Positions 1-8,706 of a stretch of 64,000 nt of DNA are shown here, piece after piece. This stretch comes from Bacteroidales bacterium. GTDB lineage: Bacteria > Bacteroidota > Bacteroidia > Bacteroidales > F082. Where the stretch lies: the NCBI GenBank assembly GCA_024400455.1, contig JAKSMU010000003.1, positions 161,895 to 225,894 of the forward strand, read 5' to 3'. The notes beneath the pieces were generated by a model. The model had not been told where the DNA came from. It worked only from the letters and a program-made list of their open reading frames with translations, and made no database searches. Within the stretch, counting starts at the first letter, position 1, and every line of letters begins with the position of its first letter. The position numbers and the translations under genes are program-made.

Positions 1-64
1 TTGTATATTATATTTTTAAAAGAGGTGCATAAAACCGCATGGAACAATGAGATATAAAAACAAA

Positions 65-86
65 AAGAGCCGTCGCGACGGCTCTT
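65..86 (-). terminator. Rho-independent terminator of the small gene at 110-313
   Basis: A perfect 22-bp palindrome (two 11-base arms, AAGAGCCGTCG and its complement) lies 24 bases past the minus-strand stop. Read on the minus strand it is followed by TTTG and then a run of five T. Stem plus U-tract is the classic intrinsic terminator layout. Confidence 0.8.
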
Positions 87-109
87 CAGATTACAAACTT
101 ACTTTGTTT

Positions 110-313
110 TTAATTGTTTAGGATTTCCATTTTACCCATCAGTCGTGTCTCGACCGATTCGTATGCAGCGGCATATCCGAAGATGAAATTAAGCGCCTTG
201 CTGCTTGGGTTTTGTCTTTTGCTTTCGGTTTGGAAAACTTCGCGGATTCCATCCACCAAAGCATCATTGTAAGTAAGTTCAAGGTTGCGCGTAGAGTTAT
301 TTGTCATAGGCAT
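110..313 (-). CDS. small hypothetical protein, 67 aa
   Basis: Not recognised as a named family. The 67-residue product is soluble, has no signal peptide or membrane segment, and looks mainly helical, with a central stretch (FIFGYAAAYESVETRLMGK) that could pack as one amphipathic helix. It ends just before a strong intrinsic terminator, which supports it as a real transcription unit. It lies downstream of the sigma-factor gene on the same strand, 75 bases apart, so the two may be cotranscribed. The likely role is regulatory or structural, but nothing in the sequence decides this. Confidence 0.6.
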   Translation of the reverse strand: MPMTNNSTRNLELTYNDALVDGIREVFQTESKRQNPSSKALNFIFGYAAAYESVETRLMGKMEILNN

Positions 314-388
314 TGTTTAGGTTATACATGCCTTATAAACGCAACTCATCAACGCATATTGTATGAAATTCATTAATTTTTCAAAAAA

Positions 389-976
389 TCAGTAAGCCAA
401 CGACATCTGGTTGGTTTCCATCATCTTGCGGAGATTGATCAAGGCATAGCGCATACGGCCCAAAGCGGTGTTGATGCTCACATTGGTGATGTCGGCGATT
501 TCCTTGAAACTCATGTCGTCGTAGATGCGCATACGCAACACTTCGCGTTGTTCAACGGGCAGATACTCAATCATTTTGCGCAGGTCGCTATGGATTTGGT
601 CGTCAATCATGCTCTGTTCCACCGACGGGTCGGAAATCGGCGCATTGTCGAGGAAATTGTAGTCTTCGCTCGACGATTCCACCGTCGGGATGCGGTTTTC
701 CTTGCGGAAATGGTCGATGACCAGATTGTGCGAGATGCGCATGGCAAACTGCACGAATTTTCCCTCGTCCTTATACACGCCCGCCTTAATCGTGCGGATG
801 ATTTTCACGAAGGTGTCCTGGAAAACATCATCGGCTAACTGCCTGTCTTTCACAAGCGTCATGATGTAAGAATAAACCTGTGCCTGGTAACGGCTAACCA
901 ACAATTCAAAACTTGCGAGATCTCCATTTCTGTAATTCTCGACAAGTTCTCTATCGCTTTTAATAACTTCGGACAT
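389..976 (-). CDS. RNA polymerase sigma factor, ECF (sigma-70) family
   Basis: A 195-residue ECF sigma factor. Sigma region 2 is at about residues 20-90 (FELLVSRYQAQVYSYI, then ADDVFQDTFVKI, the usual helix that contacts core polymerase and the -10 element). Sigma region 4 is at about 130-185, with LPVEQREVLRMRIYDDMSF followed by a helix-turn-helix recognition segment ending NTALGRMRYAL. Length and domain order are normal for the family. No anti-sigma gene is adjacent, so it is not an obvious FecI/FecR-type pair; it resembles the stand-alone ECF factors common in Bacteroidetes. A TATATTTG -7 box on the minus strand at 1069-1076 leaves a leader of about 85 bases. Confidence 0.93.
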   Translation of the reverse strand: MSEVIKSDRELVENYRNGDLASFELLVSRYQAQVYSYIMTLVKDRQLADDVFQDTFVKIIRTIKAGVYKDEGKFVQFAMRISHNLVIDHFRKENRIPTVESSSEDYNFLDNAPISDPSVEQSMIDDQIHSDLRKMIEYLPVEQREVLRMRIYDDMSFKEIADITNVSINTALGRMRYALINLRKMMETNQMSLAY

Positions 977-1068
977 ACGGCCCCCTATTTTTATGCACTC
1001 TGTGCTTGTTTATAAAGGGTAAATATCTGTCGATAGCGTTTCTGTTTAGTTAGTAATGAAATTTGCTG

Positions 1069-1076
1069 CAAATATA
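1069..1076 (-). promoter_or_regulatory. -7 box (TATATTTG) for the ECF sigma factor gene
   Basis: Matches the Bacteroidetes -7 consensus TAnnTTTG on the minus strand, upstream of the sigma gene start at 976. No clear -33 element was found. Confidence 0.5.
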
Positions 1077-1187
1077 GGGCTTAATTTTCAAATGTCAAGT
1101 GATTTTGTGGATTTTTTCAAATATAGCAGCATTTTTTCAGCTTTTATTCATTATACTATGTTCACTATTTAGTTATCCAATTTTTCG

Positions 1188-1195
1188 TAACTTTG
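1188..1195 (+). promoter_or_regulatory. -7 box (TAACTTTG) of uvrA; fixes its start
   Basis: A full match to TAnnTTTG, 21 bases ahead of the in-frame TTG at 1216. It lies inside the longest open frame, so an ATG at 1099 would be upstream of the transcription start. Confidence 0.6.
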
Positions 1196-1215
1196 CAGTT
1201 TCAAATTTTACGGTT

Positions 1216-4026
1216 TTGGAAGCAAAAGGAACATCCTATATTGATATTCGGAATGCGAATGTCAACAATTTGAAGAACCTGAGCCTGAAAATCCCTAAGA
1301 ACCAGTTGGTTGTCATTACAGGACTTTCGGGATCGGGCAAGTCGTCGTTGGCTTTCGACACCTTGTATGCCGAAGGTCAGCGCCGTTATGTGGAGAGTCT
1401 GAGTGCCTACGCGCGGCAGTTTATGGGCCGACTGAACAAGCCCGATGTGGAAAGCATCAAAGGCATGTCGCCCGCCATCGCCATCGAGCAAAAGGTCAAC
1501 ACGCACAACCCGCGCTCCACAGTGGGCACAAGCACAGAGATTTACGAATTTCTGAAACTGCTTTTCGCCCGAATTGGCAAGACCTACTCCCCCATTTCCG
1601 GCAAACTGGTCAAAAAGCACCAGGTGATGGACGTGGTGAATTTCATCATGGCCTTGGAAAAAGGCACGGTGGTTTACATTGCGGCGCCGCTGCTGCTGCC
1701 CGAAAACCGCACGCTTGCCGAACACCTCAACATTCTCATGCAGCAAGGGTTTTACCGGATTCTTGTCAATGGCGAAGTCGTTAAGATTGAGGATTTTATC
1801 GACAGCAAGAAGAAAGTCGCACCAAAGAATGTGAAACTGATGATTGATCGCGTGCGCGTCAACGAAAACATTCAGGATGAACTTGGACGGATTTCCGATT
1901 CCGTGCAGACCGCCTTCTACGAAGGTAAGGAATGTTGCCAAATCATCTACGAAATTAATGGCGAGCGTAAAACCATCGATTTTTCGTCGCGTTTTGAGGC
2001 CGACGGCATCGTTTTTGAGCCGCCGACCACCAATCTCTTTGCTTTCAACAATCCTTTCGGCGCCTGCCCTACCTGTCAGGGTTTCGGCAGCGTAATCGGC
2101 ATCGATCCCGAACTCGTTTTTCCTAACAAAAGCCTTTCCGTTTACGACAACGCCGTGGCCTGCTGGCGAGGCGAAAAAATGAGCGAATGGAAAGACGCTT
2201 TCATCCGCGCAACGAGTCATTTTGATTTCCCGATTCACAAGCCGTATTTTGAACTTAGCGATGCACAAAAGGAATTGCTTTGGACCGGAAACCAATATTT
2301 CGAAGGCATCAACGCTTTCTTTGAATACGTTGAATCACAATCATTTAAGATACAATATCGTGTCATGCTTTCGCGCTATCGCGGAAAAACGGTCTGCCCT
2401 GAATGTCACGGCACACGACTGAAAAAAGAGGCGCAATATGTGAAAGTCGGCGGCAAGAGCATCACCGATTTGGTGCTGATGCCTTTGGACGAACTGAAAC
2501 ACTTTTTCGACACCCTGAAATTAGACGAAACCGACCTTCAGATTGCCAACCGCCTTTTGATTGAAATCAACAACCGCCTTGATTTTCTGATAGATGTAGG
2601 TCTGAGTTACCTGACTTTGAACCGACTTTCAAACTCACTTTCGGGCGGCGAATCGCAGCGCATCAATCTGGCAACTTCGTTAGGCAGCAGTCTTGTCGGT
2701 TCCACTTACATTTTAGACGAGCCAAGCATCGGACTTCATTCGCGTGACACTGAGCGACTTATCACCGTATTAAAGCGTTTGCGCGACATTGGCAACACGG
2801 TCATTGTCGTCGAACATGACGAGGAAATCATCCGCAACGCCGACCAAATCATCGACATTGGTCCAAAGGCCGGCAATTTTGGCGGAAAATTAGTGTTTCA
2901 GGGCGATTTGAAGGATTTGGAGCAATGCCCGGAAAGCCTGACGGCACAATACATGACGGGCAAAATGGAAATCCCGATGCCAAAACACCGCCGCAATTCG
3001 AGCAACAGCATCATTATTAAAGGTGCGACGCAACATAATCTGAAAAACATCACGGTGAAATTTCCGCTAAATACGATAACCGTCATTACAGGCGTGAGCG
3101 GTTCGGGAAAATCCACTTTGGTGAAAGACATTCTTTATCCCGCCATGAAACGGCAATTGGGCGACAATGTGGAACGCTGCGGCAGTTTCGGCACCTTGGA
3201 AGGCAACTTGAATCTCATACAAGCCGTTGAGTTTGTCGACCAGAATCCAATTGGAAAATCATCTCGCTCAAATCCTGTGACTTACCTCAAGGCATTTGAT
3301 GAAATACGTCAACTATTTGCCGACCAGAAACTGGCCAAATTGAGAGGTGTCAAGCCATCATTTTTCTCGTTCAATGTCCCCGGCGGACGTTGCGACGAAT
3401 GTGAAGGCGAAGGTGTTACGAAGATTGAAATGCAATTCATGGCAGATGTGTATCTGCCTTGCGAATCGTGCCACGGAGCGCGTTACAAGGAAGAGGTTCT
3501 GGAGATAAAATATGACGGAAAAAACATTTCCGACATTCTCGAAATGAGTATAGATGAGGCAATTACGTTCTTTGCCGAGTCGAGCGAAAAGAATACGCCC
3601 GTGGTGGGCAGAATCCTCTCGCGACTGAAACCCTTGCAAGAAGTCGGATTGGGCTATCTGAAATTGGGGCAGTCGTCAAGTTCGCTTTCTGGCGGCGAAG
3701 CGCAGCGTGTCAAGTTGGCCTATTTCCTTATCAAAGGACAGGTTGAGAAACCTACCTTGTTCATCTTCGACGAACCCACAACTGGCCTTCATTTCCACGA
3801 TGTCAACAAGCTGTTAGAATCGTTTAACGCGCTCATTCTCAACGGTCATTCCATCATTATCATTGAACACAATCTTGATGTCATCAAGTCGGCAGACTGG
3901 GTGATTGATCTTGGTCCTGAAGGTGGAAACAATGGCGGAAACATTGTCTTTGAAGGCACGCCTGAAGATTTAGCAAAATGCAAGAAATCATACACCGGAC
4001 AAGCCTTGAAAGATAAATTCAAATAG
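1216..4026 (+). CDS. uvrA: excinuclease ABC subunit A (UvrA), TTG start
   Basis: UvrA is the damage-recognition ATPase of nucleotide excision repair. It dimerises, loads UvrB on lesions and is cytoplasmic. Two ABC modules are visible: Walker A GLSGSGKSS and signature SLSGGESQR in the first, Walker A GVSGSGKST and signature SLSGGEAQR in the second. Zinc-binding cysteine pairs CPTC, CPEC, CDEC and CESC match the UvrA zinc modules. The frame is open back to an ATG at 1099, but those extra 39 residues are hydrophobic and span a promoter box at 1188-1195. The in-frame TTG at 1216 gives 936 residues, the usual UvrA length, and starts right at the conserved YIDIRNANVNNLKN segment. aat follows after 41 bases on the same strand. 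Confidence 0.95.
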   Translation: MEAKGTSYIDIRNANVNNLKNLSLKIPKNQLVVITGLSGSGKSSLAFDTLYAEGQRRYVESLSAYARQFMGRLNKPDVESIKGMSPAIAIEQKVNTHNPRSTVGTSTEIYEFLKLLFARIGKTYSPISGKLVKKHQVMDVVNFIMALEKGTVVYIAAPLLLPENRTLAEHLNILMQQGFYRILVNGEVVKIEDFIDSKKKVAPKNVKLMIDRVRVNENIQDELGRISDSVQTAFYEGKECCQIIYEINGERKTIDFSSRFEADGIVFEPPTTNLFAFNNPFGACPTCQGFGSVIGIDPELVFPNKSLSVYDNAVACWRGEKMSEWKDAFIRATSHFDFPIHKPYFELSDAQKELLWTGNQYFEGINAFFEYVESQSFKIQYRVMLSRYRGKTVCPECHGTRLKKEAQYVKVGGKSITDLVLMPLDELKHFFDTLKLDETDLQIANRLLIEINNRLDFLIDVGLSYLTLNRLSNSLSGGESQRINLATSLGSSLVGSTYILDEPSIGLHSRDTERLITVLKRLRDIGNTVIVVEHDEEIIRNADQIIDIGPKAGNFGGKLVFQGDLKDLEQCPESLTAQYMTGKMEIPMPKHRRNSSNSIIIKGATQHNLKNITVKFPLNTITVITGVSGSGKSTLVKDILYPAMKRQLGDNVERCGSFGTLEGNLNLIQAVEFVDQNPIGKSSRSNPVTYLKAFDEIRQLFADQKLAKLRGVKPSFFSFNVPGGRCDECEGEGVTKIEMQFMADVYLPCESCHGARYKEEVLEIKYDGKNISDILEMSIDEAITFFAESSEKNTPVVGRILSRLKPLQEVGLGYLKLGQSSSSLSGGEAQRVKLAYFLIKGQVEKPTLFIFDEPTTGLHFHDVNKLLESFNALILNGHSIIIIEHNLDVIKSADWVIDLGPEGGNNGGNIVFEGTPEDLAKCKKSYTGQALKDKFK

Positions 4027-4067
4027 ATAAAGAAACTTGTTAAATAACGAGTTGTAACTTTTTGATA

Positions 4068-4847
4068 ATGAACAGAATTTACTTACTTGATAACGAGCAT
4101 CCTTTCTTTCCTTCGGCGGAAAAAGCAAACAAGGACGGTCTGTTGGCTTTTGGTGGTGATTTGTCAGCAGAAAGACTTGTGGTGGCCTACGCTAATGGCA
4201 TTTTCCCGTGGTACAATGACGATGAGCCTATACTTTGGTGGTCACTCGACCCACGTCTCGTCATCCGTCCGGGCGAGATGAAGATTTCCAAATCGTTGAA
4301 ACACACCATAAAATCAGGCAAATTCGAATGTAGAATCGACACCAATTTCCGCAGCGTCATGGAACATTGCGCCAACACCCCACGAGAAGGACAAGATGGC
4401 ACTTGGATTTTGGATGAAATGATTGAGGCCTACTGCAATTTGCATCAACGCGGTTTGGCACATTCATTTGAGACGTATTGCAATGGTGAACTTGTCGGCG
4501 GACTTTACGGCGTTTCAATTGGTAAGATTTTCTGTGGCGAATCGATGTTCCATACGGTTACCGATGCCTCAAAAGTGGCTTTTCATTACCTTCACAAATT
4601 CCTTCAACTGAATGGATTTAAGCTGATTGATTGTCAGCAAGAAACAAAACACTTAGTAAGCCTTGGAGCCTACACAATTCCGAGAAGCGAGTACTTGAAA
4701 GAACTGGAAGAACTAGTCAGCGAACCGACCTTAGTTGGCAATTGGGGAACTGGCGATGTTGAGGAATTTAACATCAAAATCGCATCACCTGAAAAGCTCA
4801 AATTCGTGGTTTACGACATGGATTCTGACACTTATTTTGACGATTGA
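4068..4847 (+). CDS. aat: leucyl/phenylalanyl-tRNA--protein transferase
   Basis: Aat moves Leu or Phe from aminoacyl-tRNA to the N-terminal Arg or Lys of proteins, marking them for ClpS/ClpAP degradation (N-degron pathway). Family hallmarks seen are the N-terminal FPSAEKA..GLLAFGGDL, ANGIFPWYNDDEPILWWS, DPRLV and LVGGLYGVSIGKIFCGESMF. The core ends near residue 210 (IDCQQETKHLVSLGA), followed by a tail of about 45 residues, so the 259-residue protein is a little longer than the Escherichia coli enzyme. An upstream TTG could add two residues, but the ATG at 4068 is preferred. It is probably transcribed together with uvrA. Confidence 0.94.
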   Translation: MNRIYLLDNEHPFFPSAEKANKDGLLAFGGDLSAERLVVAYANGIFPWYNDDEPILWWSLDPRLVIRPGEMKISKSLKHTIKSGKFECRIDTNFRSVMEHCANTPREGQDGTWILDEMIEAYCNLHQRGLAHSFETYCNGELVGGLYGVSIGKIFCGESMFHTVTDASKVAFHYLHKFLQLNGFKLIDCQQETKHLVSLGAYTIPRSEYLKELEELVSEPTLVGNWGTGDVEEFNIKIASPEKLKFVVYDMDSDTYFDD

Positions 4848-4926
4848 CAAATCGAGCCTCTTTGATGCAACAAATTAGGACGAAAACAATTTTCTTTAAA
4901 GGAATTGGGATTTAAAACAGCTTTTG

Positions 4927-4934
4927 TATGTTTG
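4927..4934 (+). promoter_or_regulatory. -7 box (TATGTTTG) of the beta-lactamase gene
   Basis: Matches TAnnTTTG. It overlaps the ATG at 4928 that would give the longest open frame, so translation must begin further down, at 4982. TTGG about 20 bases upstream may be the -33 element. Confidence 0.5.
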
Positions 4935-4981
4935 CCATCAGAAAACAATCTTTAACTTTTTCATTTAATAACGCAATCCCT

Positions 4982-5812
4982 ATGAGACGAATTATCCTTC
5001 CAATTATGTTGCTGTTCATAGCATCTGCCACTTTCGCCCAAGACAACTCGGTCGCGACGGTTTCCGCTTACATAATTGACAATCAAAAAAGTGTCGGCAT
5101 ATACGAAGATTCGCTTTGTCCCCTTTTCAGTGTCGTCAAGTTTCCTCAGGCTATTTATGTTGCACACTGTCTGAGCGAATCCGGTTTGTCACTTGATGAC
5201 AAAGTGACAGTTAGGAAACGTTGTTTGATGAAGGATACATGGTCGCCAATGCTGAATGATTTCAAGTGGCGCCGTAAGTTTTCGTATGCGGAATTGTTGC
5301 GCTTGTCGCTTCAGGAGAGCGACAACAACGCCTGCGACCTGCTTTTCGATGCCTTCGGTAGTCCAAAAGAAGTCGAAAAGTATATGGAAAGCCTCGGCTT
5401 TGGCGATATCAAAATCGCAAAAACCGAACGACAGATGATGACTGATAGGTCGGTTGCCGCATTAAATGCAGCAAGTCCCAAAGCGATGGCTTATCTGCTT
5501 CAGTGGTTCTTTGATCACCGCAACGACGACGCATATCTTGCTTTTGTTTGGCAACTCATGTCGGAATGTAAGACGGGGACCTCTCGCCTGCCCTCCGTTA
5601 TATCCGATGGCGACAGCATCATTCACAAGACAGGAACTGGATTCAGCACCGAAAAGGGTGTATCAGCCATCAACGATGCGGGAATCATCATGCATCCCGA
5701 CGGAAGCCATTGTATTGCCGTGGTTTTCGTCCTCAATCATCCCGAAGGGACGGCTGCTGCTGAAAAACTATTGGCAGAAACAGTTCGAAGACTATTCAAA
5801 GAGTTTCAATAA
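4982..5812 (+). CDS. class A beta-lactamase (A2 subclass, CblA/CfxA/PER-like)
   Basis: A periplasmic serine beta-lactamase, 276 residues from the ATG at 4982, which begins a clean signal peptide (MRRIILPIMLLFIASATFAQ). Class A active-site motifs are present: S50-VV-K53, S113-D-N115 and K216-T-G, with E149 in the omega-loop region (KTERQM) as the expected general base. The omega loop lacks the usual ExELN and resembles the A2 enzymes of Bacteroidetes. The upstream ATG at 4928 lies within a -7 box and is rejected. No mobile element flanks the gene, so it looks like a chromosomal species gene and not a recently acquired one. Substrate range cannot be read from the sequence. Confidence 0.9.
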   Translation: MRRIILPIMLLFIASATFAQDNSVATVSAYIIDNQKSVGIYEDSLCPLFSVVKFPQAIYVAHCLSESGLSLDDKVTVRKRCLMKDTWSPMLNDFKWRRKFSYAELLRLSLQESDNNACDLLFDAFGSPKEVEKYMESLGFGDIKIAKTERQMMTDRSVAALNAASPKAMAYLLQWFFDHRNDDAYLAFVWQLMSECKTGTSRLPSVISDGDSIIHKTGTGFSTEKGVSAINDAGIIMHPDGSHCIAVVFVLNHPEGTAAAEKLLAETVRRLFKEFQ

Positions 5813-5830
5813 AGCATACGTGACTTCGGT

Positions 5831-7144
5831 TTACCAAACGGTAACCTTTTTCACAATTATTCCGCTTTCGGTCGTGATTTTCACGAAATAAACGCCCTTT
5901 GCCAAACCGTCGATCGGCAAATCAAATGATTTTTCAGTAGTTTCATTGCTGAAAACCAGCATTCCGTTTGCATTATAGATTGACAACGACAAAATCTTTT
6001 CCGACGACACGACATGCAACACATCGGTGACTGGATTCGGAAAGACATTACAATTAGGCTGGGTCATTTCGTTGACTGAATGTGAATTACGAATCCATAT
6101 GTCTGCGCCATTATCGGAGGCAATCATCGGATAGTTCGTCGACACGACACGTACGCGATAATGATTACCTTCGGCATTATCGGGCAAGGTCACCACCATG
6201 CTGCCGCTTTGGTTAGCCACTACCCTACCTAATTCCGTCGGATTGGAAAAACCGCCCTGTGAATCAGACAATTGCGCTATGATTTGATTTGGCGCGGCAT
6301 TTAAGTTCTCAGCGGACATGGTTCCCGTCATGGTGAAAGAGACTGTCATGGTTTCGCCTGCTTCATATTGCAATGATGGCAATAGAGCGGTTTGCAAAGA
6401 CGGATTGTAAATCAACAGGATGTCATCAATGAACATATCGTCATCAGTGCTGCCTTGACCAGGAGTTGCATTTGTCGTAATGGTGAACAACAGATACTTT
6501 ACGTCGTTGCAAGGCCCATTTTTCTGGAAAGGTACAGAGATTCTGCGCCAAATCATGTCGCCTCCCGCTTGTGCCGTGCGTTGAAACTCCGTCATAGCCG
6601 TAGCGACAAGCTTGTCCTCAGGTTCTTCTGTCCCGTTTGCCAGGAACTTGTAGTCGGCATCGCCATGTACAGCAGCGTGAATCTGAGCATTTTGTGATGC
6701 TGATGCACTGCGGAAACATACCCAAACTGATATTGAATCGGGACAAACGTTCATGGGCGTGTTGAAGCGTTCGTCGGAGCGCTGCGTGTAGTTGTAGTTG
6801 CCGCTTCCTGTGGCCGACATGCTGCCAGCATTCATTCTGCCGTTGGTCAGGTTGCCGTTTGCGGTAACGCCTAATACGGAGTTGGGCCATATTCTGACAC
6901 TCTTTTGTCCAGCAGAACCGGTCCGGACTTGTGATGATGCTTCAATCTGTTTAGAAAGGAATCCTGAAAATGTGCCGGATGCCGACATGGTAGAATGCCA
7001 ATGTACAGGTTCATAAGAAGAACTGCTTGATCCGAAATTGGCCCATTCTTCGAATCCGCGGTTGGCAAACTGATCACCGTATTGGGCAAAAGCTTGTGAA
7101 AAAGCCAATGATAAAACAAAGAATAAAATGAGTATTTTTTTCAT
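5831..7144 (-). CDS. secreted protein with type IX sorting domain (PCMD-like N-terminal region)
   Basis: A 437-residue exported protein. Residues 1-20 are a signal peptide ending in AFAQ. Residues about 25-250 resemble the putative carbohydrate metabolism domain seen in Bacteroidetes surface proteins (NRGFEEW..., DSISVWVCF, then MFIDDILLIYN), a jelly-roll-like fold. Residues about 255-345 look like an Ig-like beta domain. The last 80 residues are a type A T9SS sorting domain: FPNPVTDVLHV, SIYNANGMLV, and a final GVYFVKITT...KVTVW. It is probably carried across the outer membrane by T9SS and anchored at the surface. No enzyme motif is evident. It converges with the beta-lactamase gene, 18 bases apart. 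Confidence 0.85.
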   Translation of the reverse strand: MKKILILFFVLSLAFSQAFAQYGDQFANRGFEEWANFGSSSSSYEPVHWHSTMSASGTFSGFLSKQIEASSQVRTGSAGQKSVRIWPNSVLGVTANGNLTNGRMNAGSMSATGSGNYNYTQRSDERFNTPMNVCPDSISVWVCFRSASASQNAQIHAAVHGDADYKFLANGTEEPEDKLVATAMTEFQRTAQAGGDMIWRRISVPFQKNGPCNDVKYLLFTITTNATPGQGSTDDDMFIDDILLIYNPSLQTALLPSLQYEAGETMTVSFTMTGTMSAENLNAAPNQIIAQLSDSQGGFSNPTELGRVVANQSGSMVVTLPDNAEGNHYRVRVVSTNYPMIASDNGADIWIRNSHSVNEMTQPNCNVFPNPVTDVLHVVSSEKILSLSIYNANGMLVFSNETTEKSFDLPIDGLAKGVYFVKITTESGIIVKKVTVW

Positions 7145-7234
7145 GATTGTTCAATGATTATTATAAAAATTAAAATGTTCAGAATATCGCTTTTTGAATA
7201 CAAAATTCACTCATCATCCCCATATAAAAAGCAC

Positions 7235-7265
7235 AGAAGGAACAGCTTTCGCCGTTCCTTCTTGT
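7235..7265 (-). terminator. Rho-independent terminator of the YegP gene
   Basis: Nine-base arms AGAAGGAAC / GTTCCTTCT at 7235-7243 and 7254-7262. On the minus strand the hairpin is followed by GTGC and five T. Confidence 0.7.
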
Positions 7266-7284
7266 TTTGTTGGTAATAAAAGCA

Positions 7285-7623
7285 TTATGCTTCTTCGGTC
7301 AAATCAACGATAGCAGCTTCTGGCGCATTCTTCATGACTGAAGCAATACCATTGTTCATTGTAACTTCGCTAGCATACATCTGGCTTGAGCCGATGACCT
7401 GGCCGTTGGTAGCCATAAGGTTGAAGAATGGTTTGCCGTTAGCAGCGACTTTCTTTTCGAAGCGAGCTTCGGTCTGAGCGTTTTTCTTTACTGATTCGAC
7501 GCCGTTGAGGCATGAAGCCTTGGTTTTGTAACCCTGGCTGGTGAGGATGACTTGGCCATTGGTAGCCTTCAGATTGAATTGGAATTCACCATTCTTTCTG
7601 GTTGTGATTTCAAATTTACCCAT
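7285..7623 (-). CDS. YegP family protein (DUF1508/UPF0339), two repeats
   Basis: A 112-residue cytoplasmic protein built of two copies of the DUF1508 motif: GEFQFNLKATNGQVILTSQ followed by a second copy, PFFNLMATNGQVIGSSQ. Each repeat is about 48 residues, and family members form a small beta-sheet domain. The biochemical role is not established. The tail ends in acidic residues (DLTEEA). It is a single-gene unit: a TATATTTG -7 box sits on the minus strand at 7656-7663, about 33 bases upstream, and an intrinsic terminator follows the stop. Confidence 0.92.
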   Translation of the reverse strand: MGKFEITTRKNGEFQFNLKATNGQVILTSQGYKTKASCLNGVESVKKNAQTEARFEKKVAANGKPFFNLMATNGQVIGSSQMYASEVTMNNGIASVMKNAPEAAIVDLTEEA

Positions 7624-7655
7624 GATATTTCTGTTTTTCTATTGAGTTTAGGCTG

Positions 7656-7663
7656 CAAATATA
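7656..7663 (-). promoter_or_regulatory. -7 box (TATATTTG) of the YegP gene
   Basis: Minus-strand TAnnTTTG match 33 bases upstream of the start codon. Confidence 0.5.
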
Positions 7664-7850
7664 TGGTTTTTATCAAAATAACAATCTAATTGCTCGATTT
7701 TTTTAATTTTCAAGGATGGTCTCGAGTATTAAAAATTTAGCAAAGTAAGTTACTTCCCTTCCGGCCATCCTTACTCAAAAGACATGACTGAAACACGCCT
7801 CGCAGCAATTGTCACAGCGATAGCCCGAGCCAAAGATTAACGGCAGATAG

Positions 7851-8276
7851 TTATTGCACTTTTTCAAAAATTTCTTCTCTGGAATCATCCAAGTCGAAAC
7901 GGAGAAGATGGATTTCTGTTGCCGTGGTGCTTCCTGGTACTCCCATTCCGAAAACTTGCTCTGCATTATCGCCATCTCTTGAAATGGAAAATCGTTCTGC
8001 CGCATCATAGCGCCAGTTTTTATGATCAAACAAGAAAACATAAGTTCCCTTGCCCTGCAAGTCAACCGCATCCATTCCTTCGGCAAAATGCCACGATACG
8101 CTGTTTCCATCCCCATTAAAAACCATGGTGTCGTTTCCACATACAAAAACGCCGTCATGCGGTTCTGGCCAAGGCTGGTCGGCTAGCGGAGGACGGTTAT
8201 TCCGCAAGCAACTGGCACACGACAGAAAGCTTGTCACGACTGTCAGGACCGCAATTACAAGGCTTATTCTTTTCAT
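7851..8276 (-). CDS. putative lipoprotein, 141 aa
   Basis: No family recognised. The N-terminus (MKRISLVIAVLTVVTSFLSC) is a lipoprotein signal peptide with Cys20 as the expected lipidated residue. The mature part, about 120 residues, is polar with several aromatic beta-strand patterns (GVFVCGNDTMVF, GTYVFLFDHKNW) and could form a small beta-sandwich. It ends in an acidic helical tail. A minus-strand -7 box (TATTTTTG) lies at 8335-8342, making a short 5' leader. A competing open frame at 7775-8158 on the same strand lacks a signal and is rejected. Confidence 0.7.
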   Translation of the reverse strand: MKRISLVIAVLTVVTSFLSCASCLRNNRPPLADQPWPEPHDGVFVCGNDTMVFNGDGNSVSWHFAEGMDAVDLQGKGTYVFLFDHKNWRYDAAERFSISRDGDNAEQVFGMGVPGSTTATEIHLLRFDLDDSREEIFEKVQ

Positions 8277-8334
8277 ACGATGATTTTTTTAAGTTTAAAA
8301 TAAGTTCAATAATAATTATCAAGCATTACACACG

Positions 8335-8342
8335 CAAAAATA
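8335..8342 (-). promoter_or_regulatory. -7 box (TATTTTTG) of the lipoprotein gene
   Basis: Minus-strand TAnnTTTG match about 58 bases upstream of the start at 8276. Confidence 0.45.
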
Positions 8343-8414
8343 CAAATATTTCAGTTCTATTCTCACCTTACCATTTCATTTGAGGGGAAATAATTTGTCA
8401 ATTCATATTTTTTT

Positions 8415-8422
8415 TATTTTTG
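8415..8422 (+). promoter_or_regulatory. promoter of the zinc-ribbon gene cluster (TTTG 8394-8397, TATTTTTG 8415-8422)
   Basis: A TTTG at 8394-8397 and a TATTTTTG at 8415-8422 with 17 bases between them are close to the Bacteroidetes -33/-7 layout, 25 bases before the ATG at 8448. Confidence 0.55.
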
Positions 8423-8447
8423 CGCTGAATAATCAAAAATTAACATC

Positions 8448-8567
8448 ATGGCATTTTGTAGAAATTGCGGTAACGAACAAGCATCTGCCAAAATCTTTCA
8501 ATGTCATGAAAAAAGACTAGATGCGGGCTTCTGGCCATTATGTGGTTTTGAATCATGCAAGGTTTGA
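8448..8567 (+). pseudogene. decayed zinc-ribbon gene, 5' remnant
   Basis: Behind a good promoter, an ATG opens a 39-codon frame beginning MAFCRNCGNEQASA, the start of a zinc-ribbon protein (CxxC), and then quickly degenerates: a shifted second cysteine pair (CGFESC) and a stop at 8565. The intact paralogue begins 140 bases later (MNCKNCGAQI). I read this as the 5' end of an older copy that lost its body. A genuine 39-residue zinc-finger peptide cannot be excluded. Confidence 0.45.
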
Positions 8568-8706
8568 ATGACTACAACCCAAGCTTCATCGGCTCAAGGA
8601 GATTTGTCTAATCATTGAAAACTCGAATAAGTTATAACCAGCATCAGCCCCGACCTATGCGGCAAATGTGAAATAAACAATCAGACAATAATCAAACGAA
8701 AAAACT

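Noticed and set aside
1201..2295. A 364-codon frame on the minus strand within uvrA
   Set aside because: It lies antisense to the strongly conserved UvrA core; composition is that of a reverse-frame shadow and no domain is visible.
7775..8158. A 127-codon minus-strand frame overlapping the lipoprotein
   Set aside because: The other frame (7851-8276) has a clean lipoprotein signal and a promoter; this one has neither.
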